Shown in pieces: positions 24,984 through 35,229 of a stretch of 64,000 nucleotides of DNA; position 1 is the stretch's first letter; each line of letters begins with the position of its first letter. The notes under the pieces were generated by a model that saw nothing but the letters and a program-made list of their open reading frames with translations, did not search any database and was not told the origin of the DNA. Both the position numbers and the translations under genes were made by a program. The stretch spans positions 16,768,273 to 16,832,272 of the forward strand of contig CP136069.1 in NCBI GenBank assembly GCA_032622095.1, given 5' to 3'. The stretch comes from Siphonodentalium dalli (Eukaryota; Mollusca; Scaphopoda; Gadilida; Siphonodentaliidae).

Positions 24984-25364
24984 TTGGCATCCACCGACGA
25001 CACCGATGACATTACCACCAGACACAGGGACGCCGATGACACCCCGGATGTTCCTGCCGTCGTCATCGAGGCAAGCACAGACAGGGACGCCGATGACACA
25101 CCGGAAGTCCCTGCCGCTGACTTCGCGGTGGAGATGGACACTTTACCACCTCTGACACCGGAGTATCACAACATCCCGGTGTCTTCCATCTCCACCACTG
25201 ACAACAACACCAGCAGCGGCTCCACTCGCTCCATTGACGACGTCATCAAAAGCGCGATGGCGTCAGTGGCAGCGGAAAATCAGACTAGAGCAGAATGCCA
25301 AGCAGCAATTCAGAACTCTAAACAGGCATGCGAAAACAGAGACAAGCTGCTGAAACAACATTGA
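24984..25364 (+). CDS. Unrecognised acidic open frame in outer element arm
   Basis: An open frame of 126 codons ends in TGA just before CATCAACAATAACAAC. It holds a doubled, aspartate-rich segment: RDADDTPDVPA, then RDADDTPEVPA. The C-terminus is Gln/Lys/Ala-rich (NQTRAECQAAIQNSKQACE) and looks helical. I recognise no family. The same DNA is the right arm of a fold-back, and the left arm (24650-24930) encodes a diverged mirror image, so the open frame may be partly a product of GC-rich repeat composition. A 3' exon of a transposon protein is possible. Confidence 0.25.
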   Translation: MASTDDTDDITTRHRDADDTPDVPAVVIEASTDRDADDTPEVPAADFAVEMDTLPPLTPEYHNIPVSSISTTDNNTSSGSTRSIDDVIKSAMASVAAENQTRAECQAAIQNSKQACENRDKLLKQH

Positions 25365-25825
25365 GTGGAGTCCACGACATCAACAATAACAACAACAATA
25401 GAATCTCAAAGAAAGAAAAAGAAGCCGAAAAAGTAAAAAAAAATTCTAGATTATCTCTTCATCTCATGTTATGTATTAATCATCATATCTCATAAATCAC
25501 TTCCTGTTGGGTTGTAGGAAAGGGCATACTGCCCTTTCAAATCCTCCCGGGTTCTGTCCCAAACTCTAATAAATAAAAAAATCTGACATTATAACCACAA
25601 AGATGTTCCGTTGCCTTTACGAAGTGTGACCACTCCTGTATGCGCTTCAGTGCGACGATTAATTGCTTCCAGTGGCAGCATCGGCTATGTTATTCTGGCG
25701 GCCATGTTGAGTATAAACGGGTAATGAAAGGGGATATTGAGATCGACTTACTTATTTAATCATTTGCTTTTTCTTCAAGCTGGCATCGAAGACTAAACGT
25801 CCGTAGGAGTGTTGAGAAATTTCCA

Positions 25826-25946
25826 ACTAATGTTTTGGCAGGTATGAAATTTCCAACTGTTGAAAATTTTGATCACAGTTGGGGGTCAGACCCCCCCCCC
25901 CCCAAAAAAAAAACCCTGTCGCCACGTCTCTGGTCAGAAAAGAAAT
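25826..25946 (+). mobile_element. 3' fragment related to the hAT-type element
   Basis: It contains GGCAGGTATGAAATTTCCAA, a C run and CCACGTCTCTGGTCAG. The same modules appear in the same order at the right end of the element at 35230-36390 (36290-36398). No left end is present. Confidence 0.45.
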
Positions 25947-26029
25947 GCGCTTCATTGTATATGAAGATTTCGTCGAGAGGAGCGGCGGCCAACTAACTGT
26001 GAAGAATTCGTCAAATACATTCTTCGTAA

Positions 26030-26185
26030 TTTGTCATATTCATTCGTGAAATTCATTCTTCGTAATTTGTCATATTCATTCAAGTTCATATATATATTGT
26101 AAATGTTCTTATGTTTTTATTCTTGTTATCCGCGAAAAAAAGACACCAAAGAAAAAAACATCTTAAATAAGACATTATCCCTTGG
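26030..26185 (+). repeat. Dispersed repeat shared with 21180-21490
   Basis: CATATTCATTC, AGTTCATATATATATTG, TGTTCTTATGTTTTTATTC and ACACCAAAGAAAAAAACA appear in the same order as at 21180-21490. It is not assigned to a family. Confidence 0.55.
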
Positions 26186-26379
26186 GCCGAGCTGGCCAGG
26201 GGCGAGCTGGCTCGGGACGAACTGGACCGTTTCCTAAAAAATAACAGAGAGAGGTCGGCCTCATACGAAGACGGCCCTTTTCGAAGACGGTCCCAGAGAA
26301 GTCAGCCACATATATTGTATTGCGTTTATTTCAAGCAAGATATGCCCATATATATATAGTCACACATGCAACATACAAT

Positions 26380-26930
26380 TACAAATTAAATATAAAGAAG
26401 TCGATTCCAATGTTTGAATAAATTAGACCGATATAGATTATCCAGATCTGAGTTACAATTAACATTCAAAATACTGTTTACAGATTTATAAATTCTCTCA
26501 CGAAATCCATGCACACCCTTTCGAATCAACACTTTCAGATAGCACATTCTGTCACATGTATGATGTATACAAACATCCCACTCGCACTACATGATCTCTC
26601 ATATAACCCAACCGTTTTCTATATGCATTATAATAACAACAAACTGTACGTTTTCTATAACAGTGTTTGGTATAGTTAACCCAAAGATGAGCACAGTATA
26701 ATGGAGATACGAACATTTGAAATAAATACATTTTCACATTAGGCGAACATTTGTCTCTATATACGAACATTTGAAATAAATACATTTTCACATTAGGCGA
26801 ACATTTGTCTCTATATACGAACATTTGAAATAAATACATTTTCACATTAGGCGAACAGTTGTAAAACGTTCTATAATAAGCATATTTGAGCGTGAGTATA
26901 TAGACCGATATTGACGCATAATTTCATTAT
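26380..26930 (-). pseudogene. Degraded LINE reverse-transcriptase C-terminal region
   Basis: On the minus strand the frames contain a typical non-LTR retrotransposon C-terminal series: RSIYSRSNMLI, NCSPNVKMYLFQMF, SPLYCAHLWVNYTKH, YYNAYRKRLGYMRD, then in another frame LIRKGVHGFRERIYKSVNSI and DLDNLYRSNLFKHWNRLLY. Order and spacing fit CR1/jockey-type ORF2 tails. At least one frameshift separates the two halves. A 54-bp segment (18 codons around CSPNVKMYLFQMF) is repeated three times in frame at about 26700-26860, unlike any functional relative. No 3' tail or target duplication was recognised. Confidence 0.65.
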
Positions 26931-26935
26931 CATCA

Positions 26936-28445
26936 GGGGGGGGGGGGGGGTGAAAAAAAAAAATTCCGGCACGTATGCCGGGGTGGGTGGGTGGTCAAAG
27001 CCACCAACAAGCAATTTTTTCCGCAACTAAAAAAAAAATAATCGTGCTTGTTTTTTAGTGTTTTGGCAATGAGTTGGGCTTCTCAAAACCACTTTGAATG
27101 AGAGAAATAATGTAATTCTAACTGCAGGCAGTTATCGTGTTGTATTTTGTTGCAAATTTTGAAATCCAAGATGGCCGCTGGCAGCCATGTTTTTTTGGCC
27201 GAATGACCTCAAAATGACTCATTCCTATTTACATGTCCATGTTAACATCCATGATAAATAGTATGCACAGAAATTCATATACAGCTGTTAACAGTGAATT
27301 TCCCCCCGCAAATCTCTGTTTTAGTGTTAAAAGGGGGGGGGGGGGTGGGTGTAAAAAAATGGTCGGAAAAAACTGCAAGATCCAAACCATCAGCTTGTAA
27401 TGACGACATGATGACCGTCCCAATGTCAGCATCGCGATTTATTTCCCGGTTTGTGTCGACTTGGGCTATGATTGGACGGTTGTCGTTGACGTCATGCAGC
27501 AACCAAGATGGTGATATTGGCGGTGGATTTCTGTTGCGACGATCACCTGCGACGATATGACACGTGTATTCTGACCCGATCTCTCGGTCTAGTGGACGGT
27601 CGACCACTATGTCTCCACTAAACATACCCAGAGAATACTCAACTGCAAGAAAAGTAAGTTTTAAAGTTCCAAACATGCAGAGGAACAGTTTAAAGTAAGA
27701 ATCCGGTTTAAATTGTTTGGTCATGTTTCCAGCTGAAAGACTCTTGGGTCATTCAACATTATATTAGGTGTGCGCTGAAAAATAGTGAACATTCAGTTTA
27801 CAAGAATTGGTATAATCCTGTGGGCTGAGATTAGTTTTAGCCTCACTTTTCGGTCAAAAGTCCATAGTCAAATTCCCAGCTTACCAGCTATCTCTAACGC
27901 TAATACTAACATTAAGATAGTTCCTTGGAGTGACAGTTCGTGACAAATACAAGTATAACATATTTAAAATCCGCTTTGGGTTAACTTTGTTATCCAAGAG
28001 ATATAGCGCCCAACATGGTTGTCTATATTATATCAGTTCCAGAAAACACTAAAACAGAGATTTGCGGGGGGAAAATTCACTGTAAACAACTGCATATGAA
28101 TTTATGTGCATACTAGTTGCCATGGATGTTAACATTGACATGTAAATAGGAACGAGTCATTTTGGGGTAATTCGGCCAAAAAAACATGGCTGCCAGCGGC
28201 CATCTTGGATTTCAAAATTCAATCCATTAGCATGGGCTACAGGCTATACTGTTTGTCTGATCATCATGACATTTGTCATTTATGTTAATATTGACATTCT
28301 AAGGTGTTTTAAGCCAAACTCATTGCAAAAACAGTCAAAAAGACTTGCAGGGAAAACAAATTTGAGTTGCGGAAAAAATTGTTTGTTGGTCCCATCGACC
28401 ACCCACCCACCGGCATACGTGCCCGGGGAAAAAATCACCCCCTCC
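26936..28445. mobile_element. Inverted-repeat structure flanking a cadherin fragment
   Basis: The left arm is about 26936-27335 and the right arm about 28046-28445. Shared inverted modules include GGCACGTATGCCGGGG, CAAGCAATTTTTTCCG, a diverged family-B unit with CAAGATGGCCGCTGG, ACATCCATGATAAA, and TTCCCCCCGCAAATCTCTG. The 0.7-kb centre is single copy. No sharp terminal repeat or target duplication is visible because both ends are G/C runs. Confidence 0.5.
27355..27642 (-). pseudogene. Cadherin-repeat exon fragment
   Basis: A strong TTTTCTTGCAG acceptor precedes codons for VEYSLGMFSGDIVV, then LDREIGSEYTCHIVAGD and DVNDNRPIIAQVDTN, then DADIGTVIMSSLQADG. LDRE, AxD and DxNDNxP are the diagnostic calcium-binding motifs of extracellular cadherin repeats, so this covers the end of one repeat and the start of the next. 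Between AGDRR and DVNDN the current frame reads as nonsense, while another frame gives STANITILVA, the expected strand. Two compensating frameshifts are therefore present, from decay or sequencing error. The match stops abruptly where the inverted arm begins. Phase-1 entry is usual for extracellular modules. Confidence 0.7.
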
Positions 28446-28536
28446 CTGCATTGTCGAGAAGTTAAGTTTTGCTTAGGAAACTGTCAGATTATAAGTTCAA
28501 CAACGTCTTCGTTTGAACTTATTATCTGAAGATTAA

Positions 28537-28928
28537 CCCTTTACCCAACAAACCGGCCAAAAACGGCAAAATAAAGCTGCAACAGCCTAAATTATCTTGG
28601 GTCTGTCTCAATAAAACCATACACATATGGATATCATTGGAACCGGCTCCTTGACCACATTGTGATAGTTACAGTTATGCCCTGTGCCAATGCATTCTCT
28701 TATATATGCGAGTCAACCATAGGTCGCCTCGCATATATAAGAGAATGCATTGGCCTAAAAAAAATCTTTTTTTAACACTTTTTACCATTTTTTCTTACAT
28801 TCTTTAACAATTTTACAATTTTTAATGTGTTAAGCCAATGCATTCTCTTATATATGCGAGGCGACCTATGGTCGACTCGCATATATAAGAGAATGCATTG
28901 GCACAGGGCCCTTCTGTTGGGTAAAGGG
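28537..28928 (+). mobile_element. piggyBac-like MITE, second complete copy (392 bp)
   Basis: It has the same ends, internal palindromes and exact length as 273-664, with scattered substitutions. It is preceded by TTAA (28533-28536) and followed by TCAA (28929-28932), so one base of the target duplication has probably mutated. Confidence 0.85.
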
Positions 28929-28932
28929 TCAA

Positions 28933-29363
28933 AGAATCCTTCTGCACTTCTATTATAAGTTCGCCTGTCTGTTATTCGCTTTGACATCCCTCCAAATGAA
29001 CAATATACCATTCTACTATATACTTTTATAACTGAATGGATGAATCCATTTAGTATAGAAAGGGTTAAAATATGATTTTATGCTTATTTCGCGCTCCGCG
29101 TGTATACTAATGTAGATATTCTTGTTTCGCCTGGGCGCTGGGGGTTTTATTTATATAAATGGGAATTTTTGGGACGATTTAAAAGTCGAATTGCGACCTT
29201 TTATAGACATTTTTCGTTCTGCAGCCTACTGGGGGTTGTGGTCGAAGACGGCCAAGTCGGCCGCCGGTTCGTTAATTAGGTGCTGGTTGTTATTGTTATT
29301 TTAACGGAATTCTGAGTTGGTCATTCGATAAACCAATATATTTTATATTCTATAATTACAATC
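28933..29363. other. No recognised feature
   Basis: A 60-codon plus-strand frame at 29122-29304 has no recognisable motif. Nothing else is seen. Confidence 0.45.
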
Positions 29364-29702
29364 ATGCATGGGTATATAATTTATGATCTTGAGCGCGTTA
29401 CAATTTCTGACATTGGTTTTCTTGTTCTCTTAATCGTTTTAAGTTTGGATGTATTCTTGTGGGGTCGACGTATCGACTGTGTGATACGAATGGTGTTAAT
29501 TTCAATTTATGTTTATGATCGCGTCACGGCATACGCGCAACATTATGAACTGATTAATACTTTGGTGACCATGTGGATGGGACATCTTAAAATCCACAAT
29601 GAAATTATCTCTTATCGCCATGCTTCTAGTAAAATTACGTCAATGAACGGGACCGAAACGTCCCAGGAACCAATGCCGGAGAGAAATGACGGTGACGCGT
29701 AG
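29364..29702 (+). CDS. Hypothetical 112-residue frame, possible membrane protein
   Basis: An open frame runs from ATG to TAG. It has a hydrophobic segment at residues 16-30 (DIGFLVLLIVLSLDVFL) and a second weaker one at about residues 41-51. It ends in a polar tail (NGTETSQEPMPERNDGDA). I recognise no family. It has more GC-rich codons than the flanks, which weakly favours real coding history. It could also be a chance frame or a transposon remnant. Confidence 0.22.
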   Translation: MHGYIIYDLERVTISDIGFLVLLIVLSLDVFLWGRRIDCVIRMVLISIYVYDRVTAYAQHYELINTLVTMWMGHLKIHNEIISYRHASSKITSMNGTETSQEPMPERNDGDA

Positions 29703-30327
29703 TAAATGTATCCAAACAACGTCGTGACGTTTCATTTCATTGTTAACTAGCTAATAGCTTCAAAACATTTAATATATATATCACAGTTCCAGGACTATTA
29801 GAAAAATATCTTATATAATTTATAAACCTATAATGTGAGTATATCTTAATTATTTTTTCATTGCTATATATATGATGATGCTTACTATAAGACTGCTGTC
29901 ACGATGATCAACGAGTAGTTTCTCTGAGTGTAATTTTTTATAATAGTAAACTATACTTTTATCTATACTATATACCATATCATTAAAACGTCTATTAGAA
30001 CAGTAACAAATATTTATATATAATATATTTAAACAACGAAACAACGAAAACAAAACACTTTTGTTCCAGTTCTTGTCAGTAGCATGTGATGACGTGTGAC
30101 TGTTCTAAAAAGAACATTATTTTAAATTTAATTTAATAAATTAAAGATTAATGCTGATAATATTAATAGTAAAAATGAAAGCAATCCAATTTTTAAATTA
30201 TTTTGAGTTTTGATAACGAGAATGCCAGACTTCGAAGTATAATAGTTTATACTGTTTAATATACATGAAGGGTTTAATTTCTCGCAATTCGCTAATTATG
30301 ACATTTTTAAAAATTATTTATTTACAG
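29703..30327. other. AT-rich stretch, nothing recognised
   Basis: Very AT-rich, with poly-A and TA-rich runs. I see no exon or repeat family. Confidence 0.5.
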
Positions 30328-30396
30328 CATGTTTCCAGGCTTCACATTTATGGTTATGGCCGTCCTATGCGGTGAAAGATTATAGAGCAAAATGCG
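30328..30396 (+). CDS. Candidate small exon, possibly lectin-domain
   Basis: A TTATTTACAG acceptor and a GTAAGT donor bracket 69 nt with one open frame, CFQASHLWLWPSYAVKDY then RAKC. Both boundaries are phase 1. The pattern W-x3-A-x3-C is weakly reminiscent of the first helix of C-type lectin domains, and the phase would join to the lectin exon at 34697. The usual segment after the second cysteine is missing, so an exon would be needed in between. This is tentative. Confidence 0.25.
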
Positions 30397-30817
30397 GTAA
30401 GTTGACCTGGAAATAATATATACACAAGTCATGCAAGTGTCGACATATAACAGCTAAGAACATTGAGCTATTAGAATATTTCAAAAATAATACTTCTTAT
30501 TATATACCGGTATCTATTTCTCTTTGATTTGCTCTATTTTGATTGCTCAGCGATCAATTATAATGTGGAAAACGCACACCCAATATATGCCTATACACAC
30601 ATGCACACTATCTGGACGCATAATATAGACACCAAAAATAATTCGTTTGAATGTTTGCGGCAAGCTGCTTATAACTTAAATATGAGGTCAACATCCATCA
30701 TTTTACCATCCAGAAAAAATTACCCTTCCTGTACCAATATTCATTGACGATCGGTTAGTTTCCTTGCAATTATCATCCGAATATTCCCACCCATGCTGCT
30801 GAGTATATTGTGCATTT
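30397..30817. other. No recognised feature
   Basis: AT-rich sequence without clear exons or repeats. Confidence 0.45.
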
Positions 30818-30990
30818 GCAGAATAAGGTCCCATAGGGTAAATTTATAGTGACGATATCCTCACAGCGGGACCTCATGCAGCACGGTCTCTGGGAGACAA
30901 TGCAGTCAGAATGAAGTTACCAAATGGTGAATATAATATTGTGCTGTACACCCATTGGGAATCTACATTATGCAATACCTCGTCTGCCAA
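30818..30990 (+). repeat. Diverged relative of the inverted-repeat element at 2732
   Basis: The module TTGCAGAATAAGGTCCC...GGGTAAATTTATAGTGACG, followed by CAGAATGAAGTTACC, resembles the GCAGAATGAGG modules at 2732-2945 in order and spacing. Confidence 0.45.
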
Positions 30991-31099
30991 TTAAAAAGAA
31001 ATAGAATCTAAATAAGAAATAGAATCTGTGTGAAGAAGTTCTATAGAAATTTGATAATAAAGAAACTTTCAGAGAAGATGAGTCCTATAATAATACGAT

Positions 31100-31330
31100 G
31101 GAGCTTATATATAGCGCCTATCCGGCGAGGCCCTAAGCGCTTCACATTTTACCCAGCTGTTGAGTAATGCCAAGTCTTCTGCATGCTTCTATAGTGGCGC
31201 TTCACAAGATTGCTCTTGGCTTACACTTACCCAACAACCAGGTCCCTATTTCTCGTCTGGTATACGACGAAACGAGCACAGTACAAGTAACCTTGCCAAG
31301 CCTGGCGTGAGATTTGAAACAGCGTGTGGG
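31100..31330 (+). repeat. Dispersed repeat with GCGCTTCACA motif
   Basis: TATATAGCGCCTATCC, CCTAAGCGCTTCACATTTTA and GTAACCTTGCCAAGCCTGG resemble a dispersed sequence common in marine invertebrate genomes. I cannot name the family. Confidence 0.3.
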
Positions 31331-31400
31331 TAGACCCTATCACCATATATATAGTTATACCATATCACCGCTTCCAAGCGAATCCACCGATCAGTTATTT

Positions 31401-31500
31401 NNNNNNNNNNNNNNNNNNNNNNNNNNNNNNNNNNNNNNNNNNNNNNNNNNNNNNNNNNNNNNNNNNNNNNNNNNNNNNNNNNNNNNNNNNNNNNNNNNNN
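31401..31500. other. Assembly gap (100 N)
   Basis: Exactly 100 undetermined bases, the usual placeholder for a gap of unknown size. Apparent frames across it are meaningless. Confidence 0.99.
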
Positions 31501-32784
31501 GGGTTAAATGGCCGCCAATTAGTCTGCTTGAGGTAGCTTGTCGACAAAGAGTGTAACACAGTGGTGTGTTTGAGTGATGTGGCTGTTTCCATGCACATAC
31601 ATGTAGGCACAGAATAATTCTGCTGCACTCAAAACTTCAGTTTTATGCCAAAAATCCGTTTACCAGGACTCATAATTTGTCAAGTGCGCCCAATTCAAGA
31701 TCCAGCGTGTCCATGTTTATCAGGCGAACCATCGTCCATGTTTTCTCAGAGATAAATCGGTCAGCTATAACACCAATGATGGGTTTATATGCTACCATCG
31801 TTTACTTTATCGACATGGAGCTCACGTGGTGACTTTTCGTGTTCATTTTAAGATATTTTGTGTTGCAATTGTAAACAGGGGTGGTGTCAGGAAAGGGGTA
31901 ATAAGACGAAAACAAAGTCATGGATAGAGATTTTGTATTTCATTTTCAAATGTGAAGAGTCCAGGGACCGATTTGTGTCATTTTCAGATGACATGTCATT
32001 GACGCTGTTGTCACTTTAGGTTACAGTGAAGTAATTCGATTGGTAGCGCCCTCCAACGGATTTTGAACCAAGATGCAGGAGAGAATTAAAAAAATTCTGG
32101 GCTCTGGTTGGTTAACTAGTAGTTTCGATATTTAAACATATAAAATACATGCAATCACTCCTCTTGAAATTTCAGACTCCAAACAAAACATTGGCACATT
32201 GTAAAGCACGTGGTTCCTAGATTTAATTTTTTTGGTGTGAGGTAAAAAATGTCAATATTTTGTTCATGCAATTCTGACTCTCGATTATAAATCCCAAATT
32301 TAAAGGTACATTCCATGCTCGAAGATATGATTTTTTTTCATGCAGAAACTTTGCGCAGATGCCAATCCTGGTGACCATGTAATAATTTATCACAATTCGT
32401 GGATATTCAGCGCTGCATGCCATTATATGTTAACACTGAGGCCTATGGGAAATAATTACTTCACTGTAACCTCTAACCACTGGGCTACCACTGCCACAGC
32501 TATCATGTTGGCAACCAGAGGCGGCTGATGCCGGTGCTTGCCCCTCACCACACCAGTTGCGGCTGATGCTGGTCACTTGCCCCGCCTTCCATATCGATCC
32601 GCGTGTACTGTAACTGATCAGATAAGTACTGTACTGTCAGATATATTTATAGTTATCAATAGTGTATGTGTTGATTCTATTCCAATGAAACATGGCAGGA
32701 TAAATGATTCGCTGACAGCTATGCTGTGGCGTCTCTGTTTTTTTTTAAATAATAATTTTCTGCAATCTGTTTTCTTGTATCGAT
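31501..32784. other. No recognised gene
   Basis: Unique AT-rich sequence. A two-copy short repeat GCGGCTGATGC...CTTGCCCC lies at 32521-32585. I see no convincing exon. Confidence 0.45.
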
Positions 32785-34012
32785 AACAAAGACATTAGCT
32801 ATGTCCGTCGGATATATAATATACAGCTAATATCGTTATCAATAGCATCCGCTTTGTCCGTGCGGATAGACAATATACAGCTAATATCGCTATCAATGGC
32901 ATCCGCTTTGTCCGTGCGGATTGACAATATACAGCTAATAGTGTTAACAATAACATCTGCTATGTCCGCGTGTGGATAGACAATATACAGCTAATAGTGT
33001 TAACAATAACATCAGCTATGTCCACGCGTGTAGACAATATACAGCTAATAGCGTTAACAATAACATCTGCTATGTCCACGCGTGTAGACAATATACAGCT
33101 AATAGTGTTAACAATAACATCCGCTATGTCCACGCGTGTAGACAATATACAGCTAATAGTGTTAGCAATAACATCTTCTATGTCCACGCGTGTAGACAAT
33201 ATATAGCTAATAGTGTTAACAATAACATCTGCTATGTCCACGCGTGTAGACAATATACAGCTAATAGTGTTAACAATAACATCTGCTATGTCCACGCGTG
33301 TAGACAATATACAGCTAATAGTGTTAACAATAACATCTGCTATGTCCACGCGTGTAGACAATATACAGCTAATAGCGCTAACAATATCATCAGCTATGTC
33401 CATCGGATAGACACTATACAGCTAATAGTGCTAACAATAACATCCGCTATGTCCACAAGTGTAGACAATATACAACTAATAGTGTTAACAATAACAACTG
33501 ATATGTCCGTGCGGATAGAAAATATACAGCTAATATCGCTAACAATAACATCCACTATGTACACGCGTGTAGACAATATACAGCTAATAGCGCTAACAAT
33601 AACATCCGCTATGTCCGCGTGTAGATAGACAATATACAGCTAACAATAACATCCACTATGTCCACGCGTGTAGACAATATACAGCTAATAGCGCTAACAA
33701 TAACATCCGCTATGTCCGTGTGGATAGACAATATACAGCTAATATCGCTAACAATAACATCCACTATGTCCACGCGTGTAGACAATATACAGCTAATAGC
33801 GCTAACAATAACATCAGCTATGTCCATCGGATAGACAATATACAGCTAATAGTGTTAACAATAACATCAGCTATGTCCACGCGTGTAGACAATATACAGC
33901 TAATAGTGTTAACAATAACATCTGCTATGTCCACGCGTGTAGACAATATACAGCTAATAGTGTTAACAATAACATCTGCTATGTCCACGCGTGTAGATAA
34001 TATACAACTAAG
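32785..34012. repeat. 54-bp minisatellite, about 22 copies
   Basis: Each unit contains GACAATATACAGCTAATA, GTTAACAATAACATC and GCTATGTCCACGCGTGTA, so most units have an ACGCGT site. Variants with TCCGTGCGGATAG or TCCATCGGATAG alternate among them. Because 54 is a multiple of three, frames of 147 and 218 codons stay open on opposite strands, repeating the same 18 residues. I see no evidence that they are proteins. Confidence 0.95.
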
Positions 34013-34128
34013 AAAGGTTTATTTTCAATATTGATCCAGGAATGTGTTTATTTGTGCTGTTTATCTATAGAAATGCACGATATTCCGTAGAAGTGAAGTT
34101 TCTCTTCGTAAAAGTGACTTTTAACGAA

Positions 34129-34254
34129 ATAACGGGCAGTTAGAGCTATAATAACGGGCAGTTAGAGCTATAATAACGGGCAGTTAGAGCTATAATAACG
34201 GGCAGTTAGAGCTATAATAACGGGCAGTTAGAGCTATAATAACGGGCAGTTAGA
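34129..34254. repeat. 22-bp tandem repeat, six copies
   Basis: AACGGGCAGTTAGAGCTATA is repeated six times with almost no variation, which indicates recent expansion. Confidence 0.95.
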
Positions 34255-34696
34255 TGTATTGTTATTTTCTGTTAGTGTTAGCGCTATGGTAATGGTATAT
34301 GGTCCGCCTGTACGGATGCCTTTGTTAGCAATAAAATGCTAGTCCAAGTTTCCTTCAATACAATGTAAACAGCCAGTGAAAACGGATGATACTGGTTTAC
34401 GTCGAAGTACAATTACCAATCTATAGCGGACTTTGCGCCCATATCCAGTGGCGGGAGTTTTCGTAAATTTTAATCGACGATATCATAAAATATTGATGCA
34501 TCCGTGATGTTATGGTCTAAATAAAAAAAAAATCGCTTTTCCCGATTTATTTCATTATTTTCTTCTTTCTCCTTACTTGTCCGTCTTATGTGCCTTGACT
34601 ATATAGTAGATGGGAGGATCGGGTGTATCGGCACGTTAACGTACTCCTACATGACTATGCCAGTACATCTGATCTTTGACTACTATCGTTTCGCAG

Positions 34697-34902
34697 GTTA
34701 TGTTTTCTGGATTGGCGCTCTTGGCTTTGCGACGAACAGCTGGCACTGGAGTCACAGCCATCGGCCGTTAAATTTCACCAGTTGGAGGTCAGGTTATCCC
34801 CGGAGTGGATATGAATGTGCAGGTATGAGTGGTTCCTATCTGTACAGCTGGATCAATATGCCCTGCAGCAGTAACGTGTATGGGATATGTGAAACAGAGT
34901 AA
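34697..34902 (+). CDS. C-type lectin-like domain, C-terminal exon
   Basis: A CGTTTCGCAG acceptor opens a phase-1 exon coding YVFWIGALGFATNSWHW, then LNFTSWRSGYPRSGYECAGM and YLYSWINMPCSSNVYGICE. This follows the C-type lectin fold: WIG, a W-x-W strand, a second W before the G-x-P turn, and the conserved Cys residues of the long loop with the final YGICE. The acidic QPD/EPN and WND calcium-sugar motifs are not present in standard form, so sugar binding is doubtful. The frame stops two residues after CE, the usual position for a terminal exon. A GTAAGT at 34899 could instead be a donor. Upstream exons are uncertain (see 30328). The homologous minus-strand exon at 52477-52691 has the same entry phase. 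Confidence 0.78.
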
Positions 34903-35221
34903 GTCACTATAGATGTTTCTCTCCCTTTACTCTGAACATCGTCCTGTCTCTCAAACTCCATGCAGCGTCCTCTACGTTAGCACTGCGATATAGCACTGCC
35001 ACAAGGATGGTACTTTGCGGACCGATACGTCTATTTTTACATATTGTCGGAACTATATTTAGTCACCTAGTATCTTATTTTGACCACCAACAGTATGTAA
35101 TAATGGTAATTATTTCGGTATTGACAAGAAGAATATAGACAGAGTCAGACATAGACAATTTTAATCCTAAAACATAAGAACTACGAACACGTAATAAATC
35201 CTTACCAAATGTTCTTATGGA
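34903..35221. other. Downstream sequence of lectin exon
   Basis: No repeat or exon is recognised between the lectin exon and the hAT-type element. Confidence 0.4.
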
Positions 35222-35229
35222 ATCAGGGC

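Larger units (their letters stand above)
19441..25593. mobile_element. Outer fold-back element, split by an inner element
   Basis: The ends TATAATGTC and GACATTATA begin inverted arms that share GGGAGGATTTGAAAGGGCAG and CTTCTTTTTCTTT. The left arm stops near 19596, where the inner element begins, and resumes at about 24488 with GTTGTTGTTGTTGATG. This pairs with CATCAACAATAACAAC at about 25377. The rejoined arms would be about 0.6 kb each, meeting near 24940. TA lies at both ends in a position compatible with a TA duplication. The arms are GC-rich and have open frames on both strands. Confidence 0.6.

Noticed and set aside
31314-31628. Open frames across the N run
   Set aside because: The sequence is undetermined, so the frame cannot be judged.
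32960-34034. Long repeated-peptide frames (for example 18-residue repeats)
   Set aside because: The 54-bp period keeps both strands open automatically. No signal peptide, start context or homologue is seen.
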